A stretch of DNA of 64,000 nt from Asaia sp. W19. GTDB taxonomy: Bacteria > Pseudomonadota > Alphaproteobacteria > Acetobacterales > Acetobacteraceae. Shown here one piece after another: positions 51,646 through 58,687 of this stretch (position 1 is the first letter of the stretch; each line of letters begins with the position of its first letter). The position numbers and the translations under genes were made by a program. The stretch covers positions 1-64,000 of the forward strand of contig NZ_PNQZ01000064.1 in assembly GCF_003994335.1 (NCBI RefSeq), in the 5' to 3' direction. The notes below the pieces were generated by a model that searched no databases, had not been told where the DNA came from, and saw nothing but the letters and a program-made list of their open reading frames with translations.

Positions 51646-52152
51646 TTGGCCTCCGATCCCAAAACCCCTCCCCGCACGCCGACCTCCGGGTCAGAGAACG
51701 CTCCCACCCCCCACCTCGGCTCGGGTCGTGCGGGGCGTCGCAAGCCGCGCACGCTCAAGCAGCATCTCCTGCGGCGGCTCGTCGTACTGGTGCCTGCCTC
51801 GCTTCTGGCCATTCTCGTCATGAAAATGGGCTGGCTCGATCAGGCAGCAGACAAGATCCAGTTCGATCGCCTCGCCTGGTTCGACAATACCAAGCTGGTC
51901 GAACATCTGCGTGTTCTCGTCACCCATAATGGCATGACCGATGTCCCGGCAAAATGTCTGGTGCCCATCGTCAACGGCAATGACCCGCCGGAAGCAACGC
52001 GTATCGACTTCATGGAACGCAGCAATAATGGCTGTCCAGGCAAGCCGGGCAGTTTCGACCGACTGTTTACCATCAAGGTCAACCGGGCTGATCGCCTACT
52101 GGCAACGGACCAGGGCACGCCTGGTCGGTTCCACGCCATAGCGCAGCAATAA
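51646..52152 (+). CDS. Small single-pass membrane protein downstream of zwf
   Basis: A 168-residue protein, with a proline/serine-rich N-terminus, then a basic stretch and one membrane segment (LVVLVPASLLAILVMKMGWL, about 45-64). The periplasmic part has a conserved-looking VTHNGMTDVPAKCLVPIVNGNDPPEATRIDF and two cysteines. No family was recognised. It begins with TTG nine bases after the zwf stop, with AAGG ahead, so it is probably coupled to zwf. A strong terminator follows, closing the two-gene unit. Confidence 0.7.
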   Translation: MASDPKTPPRTPTSGSENAPTPHLGSGRAGRRKPRTLKQHLLRRLVVLVPASLLAILVMKMGWLDQAADKIQFDRLAWFDNTKLVEHLRVLVTHNGMTDVPAKCLVPIVNGNDPPEATRIDFMERSNNGCPGKPGSFDRLFTIKVNRADRLLATDQGTPGRFHAIAQQ

Positions 52153-52156
52153 CGAG

Positions 52157-52187
52157 AAAGGCCGGGGACACTTCCGGCCTTTTTTTT
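52157..52187 (+). terminator. Rho-independent terminator of the zwf unit
   Basis: AAAGGCCGG and CCGGCCTTT form the stem around an eight-base loop, followed by TTTTTTTT. It is one of the clearest terminators in the window. Confidence 0.95.
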
Positions 52188-52213
52188 GCTGAACCGCCCA
52201 GCGAAGTCACTCA

Positions 52214-53215
52214 TTACGAGATCCTGTCTTCCTGCCAGGCAGCAAACCGCTCCCGAAGATAGCGTCCGCCCACACGCAGGGCCTGACGCCCCTCCACGAC
52301 GGCCGCATAGAAATTGAGGAAACCGTGGATGGCCCGCCAGTAACAGACAAGCCGCGTCGTCACTCCGGCTTCTCGAAGCAAGCGGGCATAAAGCTCCCCC
52401 TCACCGCGCAGCGGATCGAATCCGGCCGTGACGATCATGGCAGGCGGCGCCTGGGCCAGATCGCTGGCGAAGACCGGAGCGAAATCCGGGTTCAGCATGT
52501 CGCGGTCACTGCGGATATATTGACGGCCATACCAGTCGAGCAGGCGCGCCGTCAGCATATAGCCCTGGGCGTAGGTCTCACGCGTAACGGGCGACAGAAG
52601 CCCACTGACCGTCGGGTAGTATAAAAGCTGTGCGACGACGCGTTCGAGCCCGGCGGCCCCTGCGCGGCGCGCCAGGACCGCAGCGAGATTTCCCCCCGCA
52701 CTGTCACCGCACACAGCAATCGGCAGATCGAGCAGCCTGGCCTGCTCATGGAGCCAGAGTAACGCGTCCCATCCATCATCGACCGCCGCCGGAAAGGGAT
52801 GTTCAGGCGCCAGCCGATAATCGAGGGAGAGCACCATCGCACCCGAATGACGGGCGAGGCGGCAGCAGATTCCGTGATGTGACACCAGGTCGCAATGCAC
52901 GAAGCCGCCGCCATGAAGGAAAAGCACCAGACCGCGCACGGCTCCTCGTGGGCGATAGAGACGCGCCGGACGATTGTCACAATCCGTCGCGCCTGAACCA
53001 CAGGGCAACATGACCGGACGCCATGCCCTGATCTGGAGGGAGGAGAACCGCTGAGGAAAACTCGGGATACCGGTCATCCGGCGTAGCGCAGCGAGCGTCT
53101 CCGGGGTCAGGCGCTCCGGAAGCGGCAATCCGTCACGCCCTCCTGCCGCACGTTTGAGCCAGTTGAGAAAGAGCCGATAGAGCAATCCGGGACGTTGGGC
53201 GGGAGAATCTGTCAT
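52214..53215 (-). CDS. HSL-family esterase/lipase
   Basis: A 333-residue alpha/beta-hydrolase of the hormone-sensitive-lipase type. It has the oxyanion motif LFLHGGGFVHCD (about 100), nucleophile VCGDSAGGNLAAVLA (about 165), Asp in VTAGFDPLRGEG (about 265) and His in AIHGFLNF (about 297). No signal peptide is seen from this start. The open frame continues 79 codons upstream without a ribosome site or family match. Substrate is likely a short-chain ester. It is divergent from the Hint-domain gene. Confidence 0.86.
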   Translation of the reverse strand: MTDSPAQRPGLLYRLFLNWLKRAAGGRDGLPLPERLTPETLAALRRMTGIPSFPQRFSSLQIRAWRPVMLPCGSGATDCDNRPARLYRPRGAVRGLVLFLHGGGFVHCDLVSHHGICCRLARHSGAMVLSLDYRLAPEHPFPAAVDDGWDALLWLHEQARLLDLPIAVCGDSAGGNLAAVLARRAGAAGLERVVAQLLYYPTVSGLLSPVTRETYAQGYMLTARLLDWYGRQYIRSDRDMLNPDFAPVFASDLAQAPPAMIVTAGFDPLRGEGELYARLLREAGVTTRLVCYWRAIHGFLNFYAAVVEGRQALRVGGRYLRERFAAWQEDRIS

Positions 53216-53439
53216 GCGCAGGACGGTACTGGCACGGTGACGTCCTGATCCAGATAAAAGCACCATCGAACAGGCGAGCCCCCTCCTGCCCGGCACTGGC
53301 GTGCAGCAGGAACATCCGGCGCGGAAACCTGCCGCAGACGCCGGTGGCAGGATCTTACACACGTGGCCATCAAGGACAGACCAGTCCCTGAAAGTATCGC
53401 GCGAATAAGTTTGGCTTACCGCGCATGAAAATAACAGGT

Positions 53440-53470
53440 TTGACAGTGACACTCCCCGTCACTTTATTCT
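53440..53470 (+). promoter_or_regulatory. Promoter of the Hint-domain gene with embedded palindrome
   Basis: A perfect -35 TTGACA (53440-53445) is followed by a -10-like TTTATT (53463-53468) at 17 bases. The spacer holds GTGAC-ACTCCCC-GTCAC (53446-53462), a palindrome placed exactly where a repressor would block RNA polymerase. Confidence 0.6.
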
Positions 53471-53496
53471 CTTCATAGAAATGAAGACCTCTTCAT
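53470..53496 (+). promoter_or_regulatory. TCTTCAT palindrome and repeat in the Hint-gene leader
   Basis: TCTTCAT-AGAA-ATGAAGA (53470-53487) is a perfect inverted repeat, and a third TCTTCAT lies at 53490-53496. It falls just after the predicted transcription start, about 40-70 bases ahead of the coding start. Confidence 0.5.
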
Positions 53497-53537
53497 CGCA
53501 TTGATATGTAATAATCATTAAATGCCGGAATAAAGTG

Positions 53538-55238
53538 ATGCCTGACGAAGTAGTTCCCGTGAATACTCATGGAGCGAACGCCCTCTACGCGCGCGCTGCT
53601 GCGGCGATATCGCCACGGGCCGCCTACGAGCTGGGGGCCACCGGGAAGACGACCACCGTGTCAGTCGGTCAGACCATGCGGTTCAGCGGGTCTTCAGATC
53701 GTGCCTCGACGATCAATGTGCGAGGCGCCATCGTCAATAATGGCACGATCGATATTACAGGTATCTCGCTGACGCCCTATCAGCCTGCCTCGATTACCGG
53801 GTCGGGCACGATCAACCTCAGAAACGTGCAGCTCAACGGCTACACACGCAATCCGACCAGTTATTCGCTGTTTCTCGTCTCGGGGCAGACGATCAACATG
53901 GAAAATTCGTCTCTAGCCGTGCGCGGTGGGATGACAAATACGACGATCAATCTCAAGGGATCGAATAACTATATCGCCTTCAACTTCCAGTCCGGCCCCG
54001 TCAATCTGAAAATACGCGGCTTTTCTCAGGGCGATGTCCTCTATGTCTGGAATGGAAACGGGTCGAACAGCTTCAGCTACGACCCCGCCACCGGGATATT
54101 GACGATCACTCAGCTTACCAAGACGATACGCCTGGATATCGGTCTCGGTTATGATCGAAACGCGTTTTCAAATGCCGACAGCTATAACGGCAACAAGGGC
54201 GTGACCTACACGCGCGCCGCGCCGTGTTTTTTGCCCGGCACACTCATTGCCACTCCGAATGGTGAGCGTAGCGTCGAGACGTTGCGCCCGGGAGATCTGG
54301 TCACGGTCCTTCGCGGTGAGAGCCGCGAGGCGGTGCCGATCGTCGCTGTCCATGAAGGGGAGCAGACCCCCAATCCCCTCCTTGCGGAATGCTGGTCCAA
54401 CCATCCTGTGCGGGTTTGCGCTCACGCTTTTGGTGAAGGTGCCCCCCATCGGGATCTGCGGCTTACTCCTGAACATTGCCTGTATCTTCAGGGTCGATGC
54501 GTCCCTGCCCGCATGCTGGTCAACAAAAACTCAGTCATCTACGAGACGGGCTCTGCCCCCTATCGTTACTACAATCTCGAACTGGAAAGGCATGAGGTCC
54601 TGTTCGCCAATGGCTTGCCCGTCGAGAGTTATCTCCCGGCACAGCCGAACCCGGCGGAAGAGCGAACAACCTCTGAGGGTGCTCAGGCAAGCCGCGCTGC
54701 GCTTATCCCGCTGCCGATCGATGTAACGCCACCCTTCGTTGCGTCTCTCTATGCTCGTTACGGTCATATTGCGCCGCTTTCGCGTCAACGCGACCCGCGT
54801 GATCCCCGCGCTGCCGGGCTCTGTATGAGCACGGAACACGGGCATGTCCTCCCGCCCCGCTTCACCGGCGGGACGAAGGTCGCTTTCGGCCTCCCTGCCG
54901 ATACGCGCACCGTGATCCTGCATGCACGCTGCTTCATCCCTGCGGTCGATATCGGCGCCTTCATCGATGACAGGCGGACATTGGGCGTTCTTGTCGGGAG
55001 GATCACGCTCACCGACGACCAGGGCACACGTGATATTGTCGTGCATCTTGACGACGAAGCGCTGGAAGGATGGCATCCGCGCGATACATCGGCATGCCGC
55101 TGGACCTCGGGCGCGGCTTTCATCCCCCTTCCTTTTCCCGTTGGCCCGCATGGCGGGACTATGATGATCACGATCCTCGATTCAGCGCCCTGCCCCCTGG
55201 GGACGACGCGCTTCCCTGCCCATCTCGCAGCTGCCTGA
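53538..55238 (+). CDS. Hint-domain protein with beta-rich N-terminal region
   Basis: A 566-residue protein. The first 225 residues are rich in T, N, S and G with short beta-strand repeats (for example GTINLRNVQLNGYTRN), recalling adhesin-like passenger regions; no signal peptide is visible. A Hint_2 domain follows: PCFLPGTLIATPNGERSVETLRPGDLVTVL (active-site-type Cys about 233), LRLTPEHCLYLQGRCVPARMLVN and LERHEVLFANGLPVESYLP. A C-terminal region of about 180 residues is beta-rich. Hint proteins of this kind are frequent in Acetobacteraceae; whether they self-cleave is unknown. A CCTGACC-N9-GGTCAGG hairpin overlaps the stop codon. Confidence 0.85.
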   Translation: MPDEVVPVNTHGANALYARAAAAISPRAAYELGATGKTTTVSVGQTMRFSGSSDRASTINVRGAIVNNGTIDITGISLTPYQPASITGSGTINLRNVQLNGYTRNPTSYSLFLVSGQTINMENSSLAVRGGMTNTTINLKGSNNYIAFNFQSGPVNLKIRGFSQGDVLYVWNGNGSNSFSYDPATGILTITQLTKTIRLDIGLGYDRNAFSNADSYNGNKGVTYTRAAPCFLPGTLIATPNGERSVETLRPGDLVTVLRGESREAVPIVAVHEGEQTPNPLLAECWSNHPVRVCAHAFGEGAPHRDLRLTPEHCLYLQGRCVPARMLVNKNSVIYETGSAPYRYYNLELERHEVLFANGLPVESYLPAQPNPAEERTTSEGAQASRAALIPLPIDVTPPFVASLYARYGHIAPLSRQRDPRDPRAAGLCMSTEHGHVLPPRFTGGTKVAFGLPADTRTVILHARCFIPAVDIGAFIDDRRTLGVLVGRITLTDDQGTRDIVVHLDDEALEGWHPRDTSACRWTSGAAFIPLPFPVGPHGGTMMITILDSAPCPLGTTRFPAHLAAA

Positions 55239-55338
55239 CCAGGCTCGCCGGTCAGGGCAAGCTTATGAGAGGTGGAATGAAGGATAAATTCCCGGTGTGG
55301 CGCTTGACCCTGGGGAGCGCATCGGTCAGGTTGCGCCC

Positions 55339-55736
55339 GTCAGACGGTCGGGCGATCGCTGCTGCGCCGGTGAGAACCGTCGTGATGGAGGAAAGTCCGG
55401 GCTCCACGGGAGAACGATGCCGGCTAACGGCCGGCGGGGGTGACCCTAGGGAAAGTGCCACAGAAAACAAACCGCCTGCCCGGCTTTCGGGCTGCAGGCA
55501 AGGGTGAAACGGTGCGGTAAGAGCGCACCGCTCCTTCGGTAACGCGGGAGGCAGGGCAAACCCCATCGGGAGCAAGACCGAATAGGAATGGCGGATCCAT
55601 CCCCCGGGATGGGATCAGAGGCTCTCCCGCCTTGTCATTCGGGTTGGTTGCGTGAGGCCGGTTGCAAGACCGGTCCCAGAGGAATGATCGCCCCGCCTCA
55701 GGGCGGACAGAACCCGGCTTACAGACCGTCTGACAT
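55339..55736 (+). ncRNA. rnpB: RNase P RNA (type A)
   Basis: Catalytic RNA that trims tRNA 5' ends. The ends pair perfectly as P1: GTCAGACGGTC (55339-55349) with GACCGTCTGAC (55724-55734). Conserved region I is GAGGAAAGTCCGGGCTCCAC from 55388; the AGGGTGAAACGGTGCGGTAAGAG core and GACAGAACCCGGCTTA (conserved region V) follow. The length of about 398 bases is normal for alphaproteobacteria. No protein frame here is credible. Ends are set by P1 and could shift by a few bases. Confidence 0.95.
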
Positions 55737-55988
55737 TACCCGCGTGTCGGAGCGCGACGGATCGCTCTCTCGATTGCCCCCTAAACCCGGGAGAGTCCCT
55801 GCTTGAAGCGGCGGCAGGATCTGGCAGCCGGATCATGACATATGACGCCCGAATAACGTGGCCCAATCCGGCTCGAAGGGCATTTTGCGCCACAATCATG
55901 CCGCAATGTTCCGCAGCCATGCCTTAATAAGAACATAACAAAAACGATGTATTGCGATGTCCGGGCAGTTTCTTTTTATTGCCCACAA

Positions 55989-56003
55989 GAACATAATAAG
56001 AAC
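55989..56003. promoter_or_regulatory. LexA-type SOS box candidate (GAAC-N7-GAAC)
   Basis: GAAC-ATAATAA-GAAC exactly matches the alphaproteobacterial LexA consensus GAACN7GAAC/GTTCN7GTTC. A near match, GAAC-N7-AAAC, lies at 55931-55945. It is about 60-75 bases upstream of the mraZ promoter. One or two such matches are expected by chance in 64 kb, so location is the main support. Confidence 0.4.
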
Positions 56004-56062
56004 ATACAAATTGCCGCATTCAAAAAAACTCCGAAATTCTGCGGTTTTTGCGCGCGAATTGT

Positions 56063-56104
56063 TTGACGTCCCATGAAATCCCATGATATCCCAAATTTAT
56101 CCCG
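56063..56104 (+). promoter_or_regulatory. mraZ promoter with MraZ-type TCCCA boxes
   Basis: TCCCA occurs at 56069, 56079 and 56089 with an exact ten-base period, and TCCCG at 56100; on the other strand these are TGGGA boxes with five-base spacers, the known MraZ operator form. They overlap a -35-like TTGACG (56063-56068) and a -10-like TGATAT (56084-56089). This supports negative autoregulation of the dcw cluster by MraZ. Confidence 0.8.
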
Positions 56105-56201
56105 GACGGTCCTTCTGACATGAAGCGCAGCGCCTTGTCCCGTGCCGGGAGCGAAACATCAGCGGCAATTACTCCAGCGGAAAGAGGAGGCATCGAACGG
56201 C

Positions 56202-56672
56202 GTGAGTGTGTTTCTCGGCACGCATCAGAACCGTTTCGACGCCAAGGGCCGCGTGTCCATTCCGGCCTCCTTCCGCGCCGCCCTCAGGGCGCAGGCCCAG
56301 CCCGATGAGAGCCTCGTGATCTTGCGTCCCTCCCATCTGCATCCCTGCATCGAGGCATGGCCGAGTGCCGCCTTTGCCACGCTGGCGGGTCCTGTCGAGT
56401 CACTTGATATCTTCTCCGATGACCATGACGACCTCGCCGCCAGTCTCTATGCGGACGCCTATCCGATCGATGCCGACAAGGAAGGCCGCATCATCCTGCC
56501 GGATGTGCTCAAGCGTCACGCCAATCTCACCGACGAGATTTCCTTCATGGGTCTCGGACGCGTATTCCAGATCTGGGAGCCTGAGGCTGGCGCCAAACGC
56601 CGCGAAGAGGCACGCGCCCGTGCGCGCCGCATGACCAGCCGCGCCGCTGCGCCGAACGAGGTGGCGTCATGA
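56202..56672 (+). CDS. mraZ: MraZ, transcriptional regulator of the division cluster
   Basis: A 156-residue regulator with two AbrB-like MraZ folds. The first has SVFLGTHQNRFDAKGRVSIPASFRAALR, with the DARxR-like DAKGR, and the second has YPIDADKEGRIILPDVLKRHANL with DKEGR. The GTG start is chosen from the family N-terminus; GGAGG lies about 11 bases upstream, a wide spacing. A longer frame from 56142 is unlikely. Its stop overlaps the rsmH start by four bases. MraZ boxes precede it. Confidence 0.94.
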   Translation: MSVFLGTHQNRFDAKGRVSIPASFRAALRAQAQPDESLVILRPSHLHPCIEAWPSAAFATLAGPVESLDIFSDDHDDLAASLYADAYPIDADKEGRIILPDVLKRHANLTDEISFMGLGRVFQIWEPEAGAKRREEARARARRMTSRAAAPNEVAS

Positions 56673-57670
56673 ATGCGCTCTCTCCCCTTGCTCTGCTGAC
56701 CGGCCATGACCCTGGCCATGTCCCCGTGATGCTGCCGGAAGTCCTCGACGCCCTCGCACCGCATGAGAGCGGTCGTTACGTGGATGGCACCTTTGGTGGA
56801 GGCGGCTATACGCGGGGCATTCTGGCCCGCGCGGCATGCAGCGTCTGGGGGATCGACCGCGATCCCACCGCCATTGCGCGTGCCGAAGCCCTCGCCGCGG
56901 CCCTTTCAGCCGACGCCCCCGCGCATCGTCTGATACCTGTAGAGGGCACGTTCGGTGCCATGGCGGAACTCCTCGGTGACGCTGCCCCTTTCGACGGCAT
57001 CGTGCTCGATATTGGCGTGTCTTCCTATCAGCTCGACGAAGCCGAGCGTGGTTTCTCGTTCAGGCATGATGGCCCGCTCGACATGCGTATGGCGCAGTCG
57101 GGTCGCTCCGCTGCCGATCTGGTGAACGAGGCCGAAGAGGCCGAGCTGGCCGATATCATCTACCATTACGGTGAAGATCGTCTTTCGCGCCGGATCGCCG
57201 GTGCCATCGTGCGTGCGCGTCAGGAAGAACCGATCCTCACCACCGCGCGCCTGGCCGATGTCGTGCGCAGTGTCGTGCGTCCCGACAAATCAGGCATTCA
57301 TCCTGCCACACGCACCTTTCAGGCATTGCGAATTGCGGTGAATGACGAGCTCGGCGAATTACAGCGCGCTCTGGATGAGGCGCCGTCCCTGTTAGCCGAA
57401 AATGGCCGCCTTGTGGTGGTGACCTTCCATTCCCTGGAAGATCGTCTTGTGAAACGCGCCTTTGCCCAGGCCGCGGGGCGGGTAAGCCGCCCGTCACGCC
57501 ATGAACCCATGGCCGAGCGCTTTGTCACGCCGGATTACGTCCTGCCCCATACCCGCCCTGTCCTCGCCTCGGATGACGAGATCAGTCGCAATCCCCGTTC
57601 GCGCAGCGCCAAACTGCGTAGCCTTCTTCGTACCGCACCATCAGCCTCTGTTAGGGGGTCTCTCTCATGA
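56669..57670 (+). CDS. rsmH: 16S rRNA (cytosine-1402-N4)-methyltransferase
   Basis: SAM-dependent methyltransferase of 333 residues acting on 16S rRNA C1402. It begins [36 protein letters not shown], with the SAM-binding [40 protein letters not shown] and [17 protein letters not shown] are further MraW hallmarks. Coupled by overlap to mraZ and to ftsL. Confidence 0.97.
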   Translation: MNALSPLALLTGHDPGHVPVMLPEVLDALAPHESGRYVDGTFGGGGYTRGILARAACSVWGIDRDPTAIARAEALAAALSADAPAHRLIPVEGTFGAMAELLGDAAPFDGIVLDIGVSSYQLDEAERGFSFRHDGPLDMRMAQSGRSAADLVNEAEEAELADIIYHYGEDRLSRRIAGAIVRARQEEPILTTARLADVVRSVVRPDKSGIHPATRTFQALRIAVNDELGELQRALDEAPSLLAENGRLVVVTFHSLEDRLVKRAFAQAAGRVSRPSRHEPMAERFVTPDYVLPHTRPVLASDDEISRNPRSRSAKLRSLLRTAPSASVRGSLS

Positions 57671-58665
57671 TCCGGCCGTTCACTCTTCTCTGCGCGCTTC
57701 TTGCTGGTGGTTCGGGACTGTTTCTCTATACGAAGAAGCATGAAACGACAGTGCTCGATCAGAACATCACAAATGTGGTGCAAAAGACCGAGCGCGTCAG
57801 ACAGCAAACGGCGATGCTGCGGACCCAATGGGCGCTACTCAACCAGCCGGACCGCCTCAGTGCGCTTTCCGGGCGTTTCCTGGGGCAGCTTCATCCCATG
57901 GCTCCCACGCAATATGTGCGCCTGGCGAGCATGATCGAGGGGCTGCCTGCGCCCAGTTCGAAACCTGCCTTCCGCGATCCGCGCGAGAGCCTGAGCATCG
58001 CCGTGTCGAACGCCCCCGCCGCTCCGAGTGTCGTCGCCCCCGCGGTCAAGCCCGCAGAGCCGAAGACTGTGGCCCCGACCCCATCCGCTCCGGCGGCACG
58101 TGATACGGCAGCCCTCGTGGCGAGCGCCGAGCCCGCTCGTCACCGCTCTGCACCCGCATTGCCCGTCGCGCCGGTCATCGCCCCTGCCGCGACCGCACCG
58201 GCACGTGTCGCCCTTGCCTCGGCTACCCCGCGCGCCCAGCCTCCTGCCCATGCAGCCACGGCCGCGCCTCATGCCCTGCACGCGCCCACCCAACGCCCTG
58301 TGGTCGAACTCGCCCAGCAGAGCAGCCGCCCTCATATGGTCTCTGATGAACTGGGGCAGGCAGCCCATCACAGCCATCGCTATGATGCCGTCGTTCATGC
58401 CACAACGCGTCCCGGCGCGGCCGGCACAGGCGATACCGATCTGGCCGTTCGTCTGGCGAGCTTTCGGGGCAATCGTCCGCAGGCGACGCCCGCCACCTCA
58501 TGGCACAGTGCCCATGTCAGCGCTTCCCCCCATGTGACGCATGGCAACGCGGAGATTGCCATGCAGGCACCCAAGCCCCATCATGTGCAAAGCGATTCCG
58601 GATCTTCTTCATCCCTCGCCGGCTATGGTGATGCTCTGCCACCGCCTACGCCTCTTGCCAATTGA
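57667..58665 (+). CDS. ftsL: FtsL-like division protein with a long C-terminal extension
   Basis: Position between rsmH and ftsI identifies it. The first 90 residues look like FtsL: a membrane segment ([19 protein letters not shown], about 4-22), then a coiled coil ([39 protein letters not shown]) and [15 protein letters not shown]. FtsL usually ends near residue 100-130; here a tail of about 240 residues follows, rich in A, P, H and S and probably disordered in the periplasm. The tail may be a linker to the cell wall or other divisome parts. It overlaps rsmH by four bases. Confidence 0.87.
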   Translation: MIRPFTLLCALLAGGSGLFLYTKKHETTVLDQNITNVVQKTERVRQQTAMLRTQWALLNQPDRLSALSGRFLGQLHPMAPTQYVRLASMIEGLPAPSSKPAFRDPRESLSIAVSNAPAAPSVVAPAVKPAEPKTVAPTPSAPAARDTAALVASAEPARHRSAPALPVAPVIAPAATAPARVALASATPRAQPPAHAATAAPHALHAPTQRPVVELAQQSSRPHMVSDELGQAAHHSHRYDAVVHATTRPGAAGTGDTDLAVRLASFRGNRPQATPATSWHSAHVSASPHVTHGNAEIAMQAPKPHHVQSDSGSSSSLAGYGDALPPPTPLAN

Positions 58666-58687
58666 GCGGATATGAAAGCGGCTGAGC

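Larger units (their letters stand above)
53216..53537. other. Divergent promoter region between esterase and Hint gene
   Basis: The right half is AT-rich and carries the plus-strand promoter and palindromes described in the next two entries. The left half, next to the esterase, is GC-rich and shows no recognisable element apart from open frame in the esterase phase. Confidence 0.5.
55737..56201. other. Leader/promoter region between rnpB and mraZ
   Basis: About 465 bases. The first part is GC-rich without a feature I recognise. From 55920 it is AT-rich and holds a GGGCA...TGCCC inverted repeat (about 55962-55984), GAAC repeats, a promoter and MraZ boxes (listed separately). No protein gene is supported; an in-frame ATG at 56142 ahead of mraZ is judged not used. 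Confidence 0.6.

Noticed and set aside
53216..53452. N-terminal extension of the HSL esterase frame
   Set aside because: 79 extra codons without ribosome site or family match; the region is the divergent promoter.
55252..55575. Short frame overlapping RNase P RNA
   Set aside because: The region is rnpB; the frame is incidental.
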